Positions 31,949 to 40,969 of a stretch of 43,475 nt of DNA are shown one piece after another. Each line of letters starts with the position of its first letter. Position 1 is the stretch's first letter. This stretch comes from Thermoleophilia bacterium UBA6103 (GTDB lineage: Bacteria; Actinomycetota; Thermoleophilia; UBA2241). The stretch lies in NCBI GenBank assembly GCA_002423545.1, contig DIWP01000017.1, positions 1 through 43,475 of the forward strand, written 5' to 3'. Under the pieces are notes generated by a model. The model searched no databases. It was not told the origin of the DNA and worked only from the letters and a program-made list of their open reading frames with translations. Both the position numbers and the translations under genes were made by a program.

Positions 31949-32806
31949 TCAGTCCTTCTTCTCGGCGGCGGCGAGGTCGGCCACCTGCTTGTCCAGGCGG
32001 CAACCGTGCTCGTCGAGCTCCTGGTACATCTTCTGGCGCTCGGAGAGCTCGTCGAAGTCGACTTCGTGGCCGTCGAACTCGGGGCCGTCGACGCAGGCGA
32101 ACTTGACCTCGCCGCCGACGGTCACGCGGCAGCCGCCGCACATGCCCGTACCGTCGACCATGATGGGGTTGAGCGACACGATGGTCTTGACGGCGTACGG
32201 CCGCGTAAGCTCGGCGATGGCCTTCATCATGGGTACCGGTCCGACCGCGTAGACGGCGGCCGGCTTCTGGGCCGGGTCGTCGAGGATGCGCTTCAGCGGG
32301 AGGGTCACGAAGCCGCGTTCGCCCAGCGACCCGTCCTCGGTGGTGATCAGCACACGCGTCGATATGGCGGACAGCTCGTCCTTGAGGATCACGTACTCGT
32401 CGGTCCGGCCGCCGATGATGGTGGTCAGGTCGTTGCCGGCCTCGGCGAGAGCCTTGGCGAGCGGGAAGAGGACGGCGGTGCCGGCGCCGCCGCCGACGCA
32501 GACCACCCTGCCCCAGTCTTCGATCTCGGTGGGCTGACCGAGCGGGCCGGCGACGTCGCGCAGCTCGCCGCCGGCCGGTACGGCGCAGATGCGCTGCGTG
32601 GCGACGCCGACGCACTGGATGATGAGGGTGATGGTGCCGGCGTCGCTGTCGTAATCGGCGATGGTGAGCGGGATGCGTTCGGCGCCGGCGGTGGCGCGGA
32701 CGATGACGAACTGCCCCGGCTTGCGCGCCCTGGCGATGCGCGGCGCCGCGATGACCATGCGGTGGAGCTGCGGGGCGATCTCCTCGTTGCTGACCACTGG
32801 GAACAT
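31949..32806 (-). CDS. nfnA: NfnA-type FAD/[2Fe-2S] subunit (sulfide dehydrogenase alpha-like)
   Basis: 285 residues from ATG 32806 (GAGGAG upstream), not the longer in-frame start. Ferredoxin-reductase-like FAD barrel (residues 1-95, with IPLTIADYD), NAD-binding domain VCVGGGAGTAVLFPLAKAL and IGGRTDEYVILKDEL, and a C-terminal cluster motif D-G-T-G-M-CGGCRVTVGGEVKFACVDGPEFDGH: three cysteines with a preceding Asp, as described for the NfnA [2Fe-2S] site. Partner of the NfnB gene 4 bp downstream. The homologous dihydroorotate dehydrogenase electron-transfer subunit PyrK is less likely given the partner. Confidence 0.88.
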   Translation of the reverse strand: MFPVVSNEEIAPQLHRMVIAAPRIARARKPGQFVIVRATAGAERIPLTIADYDSDAGTITLIIQCVGVATQRICAVPAGGELRDVAGPLGQPTEIEDWGRVVCVGGGAGTAVLFPLAKALAEAGNDLTTIIGGRTDEYVILKDELSAISTRVLITTEDGSLGERGFVTLPLKRILDDPAQKPAAVYAVGPVPMMKAIAELTRPYAVKTIVSLNPIMVDGTGMCGGCRVTVGGEVKFACVDGPEFDGHEVDFDELSERQKMYQELDEHGCRLDKQVADLAAAEKKD

Positions 32807-33070
32807 GCGTCTCTCCTCACGGCTCTGCCCGGCACGGTCCCGGCGCCGCATCGTGCGCCGCCGTGACGGGCGCACGGACTCCCGGCGCGCCGGCCACCGC
32901 TCTGTGGCGGGGATGCGCACAGTCTACCGAGGCGGCCGTAGCTTCGCTATCCATCGGTGCGTGTGTCGCCGTGGTCGCGGTGGCGGGGCTCGCAGAGACG
33001 GACGGCCCGCGCCGGGAGACGTGCGCGACTTTCGGTACTGCTCGCGTACCGGTCGCCGTCGGCGCGCAGA

Positions 33071-33107
33071 GCCCGGGCCGGTGCTCGAAACGAGCACCGG
33101 CCCGGGC
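33071..33107 (-). terminator. Strong terminator of the ABC/sensor/bactofilin-like operon
   Basis: GCCCGGGCCGGTGCTCG paired perfectly with its complement around an AAA loop: a 17-bp uninterrupted stem, the most stable hairpin in the window, 37 bp after the operon's last stop. No T-run. It lies in the 337-bp gap 32807-33143, in which I see no gene. Confidence 0.75.
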
Positions 33108-33143
33108 GGGATGGTCGTGATGCGACGACGATCGATCCGGGGG

Positions 33144-34724
33144 TCAGCCCTTGTCGTCGCGGCTGGTGTCGCCGTCGGTGCCTGCCGGCTCGGCGTCCGT
33201 GGGCTGGGCCTCCGGGGGTGCGGCTTCGCCGACCTGATCCGGAGCGGAGGGCGCCGCCGGCGCCGCCGGCGGCGCGGTACCGACCGCGGGCGGGGGAGTG
33301 GCCGGGCCGGTCCCGACAGCCGGCGGCGCCGCAGTCGCCGTCGCAGTCTCGCCGGGCGTGGTCGTGTCGCCGTCGCCAACGGGCGCCGGCGGTACCGGCT
33401 GCGAGTCGGCCGCCTCTTCGAGGTCGGCGAACAGATCGGTCGTGTCCTGGCGCCCGCCGGCGGTCGTCGCCGGCATGCCGTAGGGGTCGGCCGGCGGGGC
33501 GACGATGGCGGTGTCGGGCTGCTGCGGCGTCGGCGGCGGTGCGTACGGAGCGCCTGCCGGCGGCGGTGTGTAGGTTACGCCCGCCGGCGGCGTGGTCTGC
33601 GGCCCTGCCGGCGGGATGCCGTACGGAGCGCCGCCTGCCGGCGGGGCGCCGGGGGCCGGCGGCTGCGGGCCCGCTGCCGCGGCCAGTCGTCGCGCGTCGC
33701 GTCGCCGCCGCTGCCAGTCGGCCACGGCCAGCACCAGCGCGCCGAACGTGATGAGGCCGGCCACGAACATGATGATGCCGCCGGCGATGGGGATGAGCCG
33801 GACGACGTTGATGATGATCACGCCGATCACCGCCGCCAGCATCAGATTGCCGCGATTCTTGTCTGACCCGCGCAGCACCTGCGTGCCGATGAAGGCCGCC
33901 AGGCTCACCGTCGTGAACACGTAGAGCAGCGGCAGCCCGATGATCACGCCCGGGACCACTATCAGCAGTCCGATGATGGTGATGGCGATCAGGACGATGC
34001 TCACCGGCAGGATGATGAACCCGGTCAGGGCGCCCCAGCCGAGAGAGGCCAGCGGGCGGGCGAGCAGGGTGTCGCCGACCGCCCGCACCTGCCGCGGAGC
34101 GATGGCGACCACGATGATGGCCAGCACCACCCAGACGATCGTCCACACGAGGTTCCAGATCAGCGAGCCGATCCCGAACGGATCGACCAGCGGGTCCCAG
34201 ACGCCCGACCGCAGCGCATCGGACACCCAGGCGCCCTTCAGGGTGGTCGTGTCGCCGAGCAACTGGGCGCCCTCGTCGCGATAGAGCCTGCCGCCGACGA
34301 GCACCACGGCGGCGTCGCCGTCCTTGCCTTCCGAGCCGACGAGGGCGGTCGGCTTCAGCTTCACGTCGCCGCCGACCGCGACGACAGTCTCTTCCACGGT
34401 GCCGACGACGGTGACGTCACCACCTACGGCGACCGCGACGTCCACAGTGCCGTCGACGAGTACGTCGCCGCCCACGGCGACCACGGCTTTGGCCCGCTCG
34501 CCGGGGTCTATCACGGCGTCCTCGCCGAACTGGACGACGACGCCGTCGCCCTTGCCGGCCAGTGCGGCGATCGCGAGGTGGTAGCCGGCGTCGCTGCCGG
34601 CGTCGCGGGAGTCGGCGGCCGCCAGCGGCGTCAGGCACAGCAGCAGCGCCAGCACGAGGGCCAGCGCGGCGCCGAGAGCCAGGCCGCGCGGCCGCGCGCG
34701 AGATGCCCGGGCGATACTCGTCAT
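33144..34724 (-). CDS. Bactofilin-like membrane protein with Pro/Ala-rich tail
   Basis: 526 residues from ATG 34724 (AAGGAGG), overlapping the previous stop (ATGA). Signal or anchor helix ALGAALALVLALLLCLTPLAAA at 15-36. Residues 60-125 are polymer-forming (bactofilin-like) beta-helix repeats: VVAVGGDVLVDGTVDVAVAVGGDV, then VAVGGDVKLKPTALV. Four or so membrane helices follow between 170 and 340 (LIWNLVWTIVWVVLAIIVVAI; GFIILPVSIVLIAITIIGLLI; LMLAAVIGVIIINVV; AGGIIMFVAGLITFGALVLA). The last about 180 residues are low-complexity Pro/Ala/Thr with PPAGGAPYG-like repeats. The front suggests an extracytoplasmic oligomerising module fused to a membrane domain. Function unknown; see the operon context. 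Confidence 0.72.
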   Translation of the reverse strand: MTSIARASRARPRGLALGAALALVLALLLCLTPLAAADSRDAGSDAGYHLAIAALAGKGDGVVVQFGEDAVIDPGERAKAVVAVGGDVLVDGTVDVAVAVGGDVTVVGTVEETVVAVGGDVKLKPTALVGSEGKDGDAAVVLVGGRLYRDEGAQLLGDTTTLKGAWVSDALRSGVWDPLVDPFGIGSLIWNLVWTIVWVVLAIIVVAIAPRQVRAVGDTLLARPLASLGWGALTGFIILPVSIVLIAITIIGLLIVVPGVIIGLPLLYVFTTVSLAAFIGTQVLRGSDKNRGNLMLAAVIGVIIINVVRLIPIAGGIIMFVAGLITFGALVLAVADWQRRRRDARRLAAAAGPQPPAPGAPPAGGAPYGIPPAGPQTTPPAGVTYTPPPAGAPYAPPPTPQQPDTAIVAPPADPYGMPATTAGGRQDTTDLFADLEEAADSQPVPPAPVGDGDTTTPGETATATAAPPAVGTGPATPPPAVGTAPPAAPAAPSAPDQVGEAAPPEAQPTDAEPAGTDGDTSRDDKG

Positions 34725-35689
34725 GAGGGGACCTCCTTGTTCGAAGAAGCCGGCACCGGTGGAAGCGGCTGGGTCGTCGGCGGGCCGACCGTCGGCGGAG
34801 GAGCGGAGGGTCCGGCCGGCCCGCCCGACGGGGGCTGGGCGGCCGGCGCGTCCGCCGGCGGTGGTCCTGACGAGCCCGGCGTCTCCCACGGAGCGCCGGC
34901 CTGGGTGGCGTAGATGACGGGGGTCGCCGGCGTGCCGCGGTGCGTCTCGCTCAGCAGCGCGTCGGCCAGCAGTCGCCAGACGGCGGCCAGCAGGTTCACC
35001 AGATGCAGGCCGATCAGCAGCACCAGCACGGCCAGCGGCAGCAGCGGCAGCGCTTCGAGCCAGCTGTCGATGCGCCAGCCCCAGAGGTCGAAGGCGCCGT
35101 CGGTCCGGTTCGATATGTCGATGAGGGGGGCGAACAGCAGGACGTTGGTCAGGCCGGCGCTCCCCACGAGCACGGCGAAGGACATGATGCCGAGCGGGAG
35201 CTTGAGCAGTACGAAGGCGAGGTCGCGCCACGTGGAGGAATCGGTGAAGTGGGCCCGCAGCTTGCCCAGCAGGCCGGGTTCGTTCTCCCACGGACGCGGC
35301 GCGAAGCCGCAGTCGATGCCCAGCAGGCCACGAGCAAGCAGGCGCTCGAGGGCGGCGAAGGCCCACCACAGGCCGGCGACGACGAGCAGGATCGGGATGC
35401 CGACCCAGAGGATGGCCAGACCGAGTCCCAGGCTGAGGCCGGTGATCAGGATGACGAAGTACATGGTGCCGAGCGGAAACGCCAGCAGCATGTACAGGAC
35501 GTTCAGCCAGGTCTGCCGGCGGGCGATCACCCCGAAGAAGACGCGCGCCGAACGGCCCAAGCCGGAGCCGATCGGCCCGGCCGGAGCCGCCGGGTCGCCC
35601 GCGGCGGCGATCGTCGCCGGTCCGGCTCCGCCGTCGCCGGGCGAGCCTGGATCGTGATCGGGCCGTGTGCTTGTGGTCTGGTCGGTCAT
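34721..35689 (-). CDS. Putative sensor-domain (PF13796) membrane protein
   Basis: 322 residues. A 45-residue disordered start, then four membrane helices in the order of the 'putative sensor' domain: WLNVLYMLLAFPLGTMYFVILITGLSLGLG, ILWVGIPILLVVAGLWWAF, ER-LLARGLLGI, W-R-D-LAFVLLKLPLGIMSFAVLVGSAG and LLPLAVLVLLIGLHLVNLL; a Pro-rich cytoplasmic tail follows. This domain usually forms the N-terminus of DesK-type histidine kinases in actinobacteria; here it is free-standing, with no kinase attached. It is followed by the ATGA-coupled bactofilin-like gene and starts 22 bp after the permease gene. Confidence 0.78.
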   Translation of the reverse strand: MTDQTTSTRPDHDPGSPGDGGAGPATIAAAGDPAAPAGPIGSGLGRSARVFFGVIARRQTWLNVLYMLLAFPLGTMYFVILITGLSLGLGLAILWVGIPILLVVAGLWWAFAALERLLARGLLGIDCGFAPRPWENEPGLLGKLRAHFTDSSTWRDLAFVLLKLPLGIMSFAVLVGSAGLTNVLLFAPLIDISNRTDGAFDLWGWRIDSWLEALPLLPLAVLVLLIGLHLVNLLAAVWRLLADALLSETHRGTPATPVIYATQAGAPWETPGSSGPPPADAPAAQPPSGGPAGPSAPPPTVGPPTTQPLPPVPASSNKEVPS

Positions 35690-35711
35690 GCCGGGGTCGT
35701 GCGTTCCACGC

Positions 35712-38273
35712 TCATTCGTAGTGGATGGCGGCCAGGATGTCTGTCTTCGCGGCGCGCCGGGCCGGCAGCACCGCCGCCAGCACGCCGACCACGATGGCCA
35801 CGATCAGGCAGATGACGAGCTGCACCGGCGGCACCGTGAAGCTGATGCCCTGGGCACCGAGCTGGGTGGTGACGATGTAGGCGAAAGCCGTGCCCAGGAC
35901 GATGCCGAGCACGCCGCCCATGATCGCCGTGATGACGCTCTCGTAGCGGATCATGCGTCTGATCTGGCTGCGGCTGGCGCCGATGGCGCGCAGCATGCCG
36001 ATCTCGCGCGTGCGCTCGTAGACGGTCAGGATCAGGGTGTTGACGATGCCGAACAGCGAGATGATGACGCTCACCGCCAGCAGCGCGTACAGCATGTAGA
36101 GGAACTGGTTGAGCTGCTTGACGATCGAGTCGATGTACTCGGCCTTGGTCTCCACGATCGCCTGGGGGTAGGAGCCCATGGCCGCCGCGACGCCCTTCTG
36201 CGTCGCCGTGACGGAGGCGCCCGGTTCCACGCTGAGCAGGTAGAAGACCGCGTCCCGCTGGGCGAAGAGGCGGTCCCAGCCGGCCGTGGAGACCGTCAGC
36301 CCGGCGAACAGGTTGGGATCGCGGTACTTCCCGACGATCTGGAAGTCGGCCGTCTTGCCCGACCGCGCCAGCACCGAGACGGTGTCACCGACGGCCAGCT
36401 TGTGGTCGAGGGCGAACTGCTCCTCGACGACGGCCGTGTCCGACCCCAGCTCGTCGAGCAGGGCGTCCGAGCCGCCGTCGAGCCAGCGGTACTCCCACTG
36501 GCGCTTCATGTCCGATGGCTCGATGCCGATGATGGCGCCGGTGGCGCCGCCCTCGACCTGGACCTGCTGGAACGCGATGCCCGAGACCGACTCCACGGTC
36601 GGCACCCGGCGGATCGCTTCGCCGGCCGACTCGGGCAGGGCCGTCATCATGCCGCCCGACTGGGTGCGGACGATGAGGTCGCCCTTGGCCATCTCGTCGA
36701 CGGCGTCCACGAACGAGCTCTTGAATCCGGCTGTGAACACGGCCACGAAGACGACGACCGCCAGACCGATCATGAGCGCCGCCGCGGTGGCCGCCGTGCG
36801 GGCCGGGTTGCGCATGGAGTTCTCGCGCGCCAGCCGACCGGCCGAGCCGTCCACACGGTCGACCGGCCAGCCCAGGACGCGGGCGACCGGGCGGACCACG
36901 TACTTGGCCACGGTGGCGACGGCGAAGAAGATCAGCACGCCGCCGATGGCCATCTGCAGCAGGCGGTCGGTCACCGACCCCTGGCTGAGAAGGCCCAGGA
37001 CGAGCAGTCCGATGCCCAAGGCGGCCAGCAGGCCGCCGAAGTACGGGACGTAGCGAGAGAGGGCCGACGGCGGCAGGGCGGCGCCCTCCTGCAGGGCCGC
37101 CACCGGCGGCACCCGGGTGGCCCGGATAGCCGGGACCAGCGCCGAGACCAGCGTGATGCCGATGCCGACCGCGAGGCCGATGATGATGGTCCGCGGGGCC
37201 ATCTCGAGGCCGCCGACCGGGATGTCGGCGCCGACGGCCTTGAAGAGCGAGTTCATGCCCATGGCCACGCCCAGCCCGGCGAAGAGGCCGGCGACGGAGG
37301 CTCCGACGCCGATCACCAGCGCCTCGGCGACGACGGTGCCCAGGACCTGGCGGCGGGTGGCGCCGAGCGTGCGCAGCATGGCGAACTCGCGCTGGCGCTG
37401 GGCGACCGTGATCGAGAACGTGTTGAAGATGATGAAGGCGCCGACCAGCACGGCGACGCCGCCGAAGGCCAGCAGGGCCGGCGTGAGCACCGAGTCGAGC
37501 GCGTCGCCGACGGCCTGCGTCTGTTCCGCGGCGCTCACGGCGCCGGTCTTGACGGTGGCCTGCGGGTAGTCGATCGCGGCGCGGATGCGGGCCGCCAGGG
37601 CGTCGGCGTCGGTGCCTTCGCCCTTGACCTCGATGGCCGAGACCACGCCCTGCAGGTCGAACCAGTCGCGCAGGTCCTCGGTCGTACCGACGACCAGGAT
37701 GGAGCCGCCCAGCGAGGCGCCTTCGCTGCCGAAGTCGAAGAGGCCGCTGATGCGCACCGGCACGGCGCCGTTCTGGGTGCCGACCGCGACCTCGTCGCCG
37801 ACGCTCAGGTCGTTGGCCTCGGCGGCGTCGCGGTTGACGGCGATCTCGCCGCTCTGGTCGGGCTTGGATCCGGCGTAGTAGGTCACGCTGTCCAGCTCCG
37901 TGGGCGCGGCATTGAAGAAGAGGGTCGGCGAGCCCATGGTCTGCAGGGCTTCGCCGTCGATCACCAGCACGCCGAGGGCGGAGAGCGAGGGGTTGACGGT
38001 CGTGACGCCCTCGACGGCCTCGACCTTGGCGACCAGCGAGTCGGGAAGCGTCTCCATTCCCGCCTCGAACGACTCGCCGAAGGCGGGCTTGGGAGCGACC
38101 ACGACGTCGATGTTCTTGTACGCGCTCTGGTAGATGTCCTCGAAGCCGGAGCGCAGCTGATCGGTGAGTACGTAGGTGCCGCTGATCATGGCCACGCCGA
38201 GCAGCACGGCCAGGATGGTGAGGCTGGTGCGCAGCTTGTGCTGCCAGAGGTTGCGCAGGGCGACGCGCATCAT
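35712..38273 (-). CDS. ABC transporter permease, two FtsX/MacB units (853 residues)
   Basis: ATG 38273 overlaps the ATPase stop (ATGA). N-terminal MMRVALRNLWQHKLRTSLTILAVLLGVAM (elbow helix and TM1), MacB periplasmic domain, TM2-4 with QRQREFAMLRTLGATRRQVLGTVVAEAL (the FtsX coupling segment), a second unit LARENSMRNPARTAATAAALMIGLAVVVFVAVF, a second MacB domain, and final TMs with TVYERTREIGMLRAIGASRSQIRRM and LPARRAAKTDILAAIHYE. Ten membrane helices in all. Such permeases do not transport by a channel but transmit ATPase motion to the periplasm (lipoprotein or peptide extrusion, or hydrolase control). Confidence 0.92.
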   Translation of the reverse strand: MMRVALRNLWQHKLRTSLTILAVLLGVAMISGTYVLTDQLRSGFEDIYQSAYKNIDVVVAPKPAFGESFEAGMETLPDSLVAKVEAVEGVTTVNPSLSALGVLVIDGEALQTMGSPTLFFNAAPTELDSVTYYAGSKPDQSGEIAVNRDAAEANDLSVGDEVAVGTQNGAVPVRISGLFDFGSEGASLGGSILVVGTTEDLRDWFDLQGVVSAIEVKGEGTDADALAARIRAAIDYPQATVKTGAVSAAEQTQAVGDALDSVLTPALLAFGGVAVLVGAFIIFNTFSITVAQRQREFAMLRTLGATRRQVLGTVVAEALVIGVGASVAGLFAGLGVAMGMNSLFKAVGADIPVGGLEMAPRTIIIGLAVGIGITLVSALVPAIRATRVPPVAALQEGAALPPSALSRYVPYFGGLLAALGIGLLVLGLLSQGSVTDRLLQMAIGGVLIFFAVATVAKYVVRPVARVLGWPVDRVDGSAGRLARENSMRNPARTAATAAALMIGLAVVVFVAVFTAGFKSSFVDAVDEMAKGDLIVRTQSGGMMTALPESAGEAIRRVPTVESVSGIAFQQVQVEGGATGAIIGIEPSDMKRQWEYRWLDGGSDALLDELGSDTAVVEEQFALDHKLAVGDTVSVLARSGKTADFQIVGKYRDPNLFAGLTVSTAGWDRLFAQRDAVFYLLSVEPGASVTATQKGVAAAMGSYPQAIVETKAEYIDSIVKQLNQFLYMLYALLAVSVIISLFGIVNTLILTVYERTREIGMLRAIGASRSQIRRMIRYESVITAIMGGVLGIVLGTAFAYIVTTQLGAQGISFTVPPVQLVICLIVAIVVGVLAAVLPARRAAKTDILAAIHYE

Positions 38274-39205
38274 CGCTCGGCCCTGCCGGGTCCATCGCCG
38301 TCCGAGCCGCCGGCTGCGGCGCCGACGACCTCGGCGGCGGCCGTTTCGGGTGCGCACAGCACGGCGGCGAGCGACCGGGCGTCGCCGTCGCCGTTGGCAT
38401 CGGCCGGGCAGACGCCCTCCAGTGAGCGGATGACGTCATAGATGTCGTCGCTGGCCATGGAGCCGTGGTCGTGCACGATCATGCCGTCTTTGAGGAAGAG
38501 GACCCGGTCGGAGATCGAGGCCGCGTGGGCGTCGTGCGTGACCATGATGATCGTCTGGCCGAACTCGTCGACCGACTGGCGCAGGAGCTGCAGGACCTCT
38601 TCGCCGCGACGCGAGTCGAGGTTGCCGGTGGGCTCGTCGGCGAACAGGACGGCCGGCCGGCCCACAAGAGAGCGGGCCACGGCGACGCGCTGCTGCTGAC
38701 CGCCGGAGAGCTCGCTCGGCTTGTGGCTCAGCCGGTCCTCGAGACGGACGATGCCGATGAGGCGCTCGAACCAGCTCTTGTCGACCGGCGTGCCGGAGAT
38801 GGTGAGCGGCAGCACGATGTTCTCCTGTGCGTTGAGCATCGGCAGCAGGTTGAAGGACTGGAAGATGAAGCCGATCTTGTCGCGGCGGAGCTGCGTGAGG
38901 TCGCGTTCCTTGAGACCTGTGATCTCGATGCCGTCCACGGTGACGGTGCCGTGCGTGGGGCGGTCGAGGCCGGCCATGATGTGCATCAGCGTCGACTTGC
39001 CGGAGCCGCTGGGCCCCATGATGGCGGTGAGCTGTCCACGGCCGATGGCGACGTCGACGCCGCGCAGCGCCTTGACGGCGGCGTCGCCGCTGCCGTAGAT
39101 CTTCGTGAGCGACCGCGTGACGACCACCGAGTCGGTGTCGAGCGGGTCCGGCGCCGCCGGCTCGTCGCCCGTACGGGTCTGGTGCGTGGTGCTGCTGTCG
39201 CTCAT
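38270..39205 (-). CDS. ABC transporter ATP-binding protein (MacB/LolD type)
   Basis: 311 residues from ATG 39205 (GGAGGGAG). Full ATPase motifs: Walker A GPSGSGKST, Q-loop FIFQSFNLLP, signature LSGGQQQR, Walker B VLFADEPTGNLD, H-loop IMVTHDAH. A 30-residue disordered start and a 45-residue tail are appended, longer than the 230-residue norm. Starts the four-gene operon ATPase, permease, sensor-domain, bactofilin-like protein. The 310-bp gap upstream (39206-39515) contains a CsoR-like palindrome. Confidence 0.95.
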   Translation of the reverse strand: MSDSSTTHQTRTGDEPAAPDPLDTDSVVVTRSLTKIYGSGDAAVKALRGVDVAIGRGQLTAIMGPSGSGKSTLMHIMAGLDRPTHGTVTVDGIEITGLKERDLTQLRRDKIGFIFQSFNLLPMLNAQENIVLPLTISGTPVDKSWFERLIGIVRLEDRLSHKPSELSGGQQQRVAVARSLVGRPAVLFADEPTGNLDSRRGEEVLQLLRQSVDEFGQTIIMVTHDAHAASISDRVLFLKDGMIVHDHGSMASDDIYDVIRSLEGVCPADANGDGDARSLAAVLCAPETAAAEVVGAAAGGSDGDGPGRAER

Positions 39206-39463
39206 CCTCTGCTCCCTCCGGCCTGCACGGCTCGCCGGGGAACGCGCGGCCACGGCGACTCGACCGGTGTGATCGTGTGCTGGTGGCGCATCTGCTCGTC
39301 CTTCCGGCTGCCCTGGTCTTCCTGCTTCTGCGCACCGACCGGTCGTCCGTCGGCGGACGTGGTCTCGCAGTGTGAGTCAAGGGTACCCGGACGGCCGCCC
39401 GCTTACGTCGCCCCGCGGCGGGAATCCGGGGGTCCCGGGAGAGGGATTCTGAGCCGCGCCCGA

Positions 39464-39481
39464 CTACCCCCTGGGGGGTAG
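39464..39481. promoter_or_regulatory. CsoR-like operator upstream of the ABC operon
   Basis: CTACCCCCTGGGGGGTAG is two perfect 8-bp half-sites, CTACCCCC and GGGGGTAG, separated by TG. The TACCCC/GGGGTA core is the type bound by CsoR-family copper or thiol sensors. It is 259 bp upstream of the ABC operon and 35 bp downstream of the methyltransferase stop. No CsoR or copper gene is in the window, so control by CsoR is an inference. Confidence 0.4.
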
Positions 39482-39515
39482 GCCGTCGAAGGTCGGCCGG
39501 TCGGCGGCCGCGCCG

Positions 39516-40286
39516 TCAGGCCGGCTTGCGCGCCTTCCAGGCCTCTTCGCAGGGCCAACGTCGGGCCCAGGCGAGGTCCACGATGTCGGGGAACAGCGTG
39601 GTGGCGTCGGCCGGCGGACGCAGCTCGAGCAGGTCCTCGACATCGAGGCCGTTGGCGCGCAGCAGCCGCAGCCAGTCGCCGTGAGTGAGGTGGAACTCCA
39701 CCTCGGGGGCTGCCGGCCACTCGAAGCGGTGCATCCCGAAGTAGTCGCGCACCAGACGGTCGCCGGGCAGCGACTCGGCGTCGTCGGCCGCCACGCAGAG
39801 CATCAAGATGGCGCCGTTGGTAAGGAAGACCAGGCGGCCGCCGGGCCGCAGCACGCGGGCCGCTTCCGGCACCCAGCGATACGGGTCGGCCCACAGGCAG
39901 GCGCCGTACTCGGAGACGGCCAGGTCGAAGCTCGCGTCGGGGAAGGGCAGTTCCTCCGCGTTCCCCTCGATGAGCGGGAACGCGAGGCCGTGCTCTCGCT
40001 GCAGCCGGCGGGCGGTGACCAGCTGGCCGCTCGAGAGGTCGATGCCGACCGGCCGCGCGCCGCGGCGGGCCAGCCAGGCGGAGACGTACGCGGTGCCGCA
40101 CCCGAGCTCGACGGCGTCGACGCCCTCGAGGTCCGGCGGCAACAGGCCGAGCTCCACCTCGGGGACCTCCCAGATGCCCCAGTAGGGCTCCGCCGCCGTC
40201 CACGCCTTCTCACCGTGGGCCACGAAATCCGCCGCCCGATCGTTCCAGGCCGCCCTGTTACGGGCCAGATGGTCGCCGTCAGCCAC
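39516..40286 (-). CDS. Class I SAM-dependent methyltransferase
   Basis: 256 residues from GTG 40286, overlapping the response regulator by 8 bp (GGAG 7 bp upstream); a longer frame would run into the regulator gene. Rossmann motif I VDAVELGCGTAYVSAWLARRG, the acidic residue of motif II (GIDLSSGQL), motif III LPFPDASFDLAVSEYG and a post-motif helix EAARVLRPGGRLVFLTNG. The closest style is UbiE/ArsM-like methyltransferase_11. Arsenic-type cysteines are absent. Its coupling to a two-component pair is unusual; substrate unknown. Confidence 0.85.
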   Translation of the reverse strand: MADGDHLARNRAAWNDRAADFVAHGEKAWTAAEPYWGIWEVPEVELGLLPPDLEGVDAVELGCGTAYVSAWLARRGARPVGIDLSSGQLVTARRLQREHGLAFPLIEGNAEELPFPDASFDLAVSEYGACLWADPYRWVPEAARVLRPGGRLVFLTNGAILMLCVAADDAESLPGDRLVRDYFGMHRFEWPAAPEVEFHLTHGDWLRLLRANGLDVEDLLELRPPADATTLFPDIVDLAWARRWPCEEAWKARKPA

Positions 40287-40947
40287 GCTGAGGCTCCACG
40301 AGCCCGGCTTCGTAGGCGAAGACCACGGCCTGGGCCCGGTCACGGACGCCGAGCTTGGCGAAGATCCGCTTCACGTGCGTCTTGACGGTGCCTTCGGAGA
40401 GGAAGAGCAGCTCGGCGATCTCCGTGTTGGAGAGGCCGCGGGCGATGAGACCCAGGACTTCGCGCTCGCGATCGGTGAGCTCCGCGAGTGTGCGGGTCTC
40501 GGCGACGCCGGCCGAGCCGCGGCTGGCGAAGGTCTCGAGCAGGCGGCGCGTGATCGACGGCTCCAGGAGCGCCTCGCCGGCGGCGACGACGCGGATGCCG
40601 TGGATGAGCTCGTCGGCCGGCGTGCGCTTGAGCAGGAAGCCGGAGGCGCCGGCGCGCAGCGACTCATAGACGTACTCGTCGAGGTCGAACGTGGTCAGGA
40701 TGAGCACCCGGGAGCTCTCCTCGCGACCCAGTGCGCCGATGGCCCGGGTGGCCTCGATGCCGTTCATGCCCGGCATCTGGATGTCCATGAGCACCACCTG
40801 CGGGTCGAGACGCTCGACCAGGCGCACGGCCTCGGCGCCGTCGCCGGCTTCGCCGACGACCTCGATGTCGGGCTCGGCCTCCAGGATCATGCGCAGGCCG
40901 GCCCGGACCAGCTGCTCGTCGTCGACGATCACCACCGGGATGGGCAT
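40279..40947 (-). CDS. NarL/LuxR-type response regulator
   Basis: 222 residues. Receiver with D9/D10, phospho-acceptor D55 (VVLMDIQMPG), T85 and K105 (GFLLKRTPA); C-terminal LuxR helix-turn-helix LTDREREVLGLIARGLSNTEIAELLFLSEGTVKTHVKRIFAKLGVRDR (about 155-205). Start 22 bp after the kinase stop; the pair is co-transcribed, with the methyltransferase translationally coupled downstream. Target promoter unknown; the ABC operon on the same strand is a candidate. Confidence 0.94.
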   Translation of the reverse strand: MPIPVVIVDDEQLVRAGLRMILEAEPDIEVVGEAGDGAEAVRLVERLDPQVVLMDIQMPGMNGIEATRAIGALGREESSRVLILTTFDLDEYVYESLRAGASGFLLKRTPADELIHGIRVVAAGEALLEPSITRRLLETFASRGSAGVAETRTLAELTDREREVLGLIARGLSNTEIAELLFLSEGTVKTHVKRIFAKLGVRDRAQAVVFAYEAGLVEPQRG

Positions 40948-40969
40948 GATGCGTACCTCCTCATCGCCG

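Noticed and set aside
30541..32106. 521-codon plus-strand open frame
   Set aside because: Antisense to NfnB with its complete cysteine and FAD motifs.
35667..38441. 924-codon plus-strand open frame
   Set aside because: Antisense shadow of the FtsX/MacB permease; rich in H/D/R/G with no recognisable domain.
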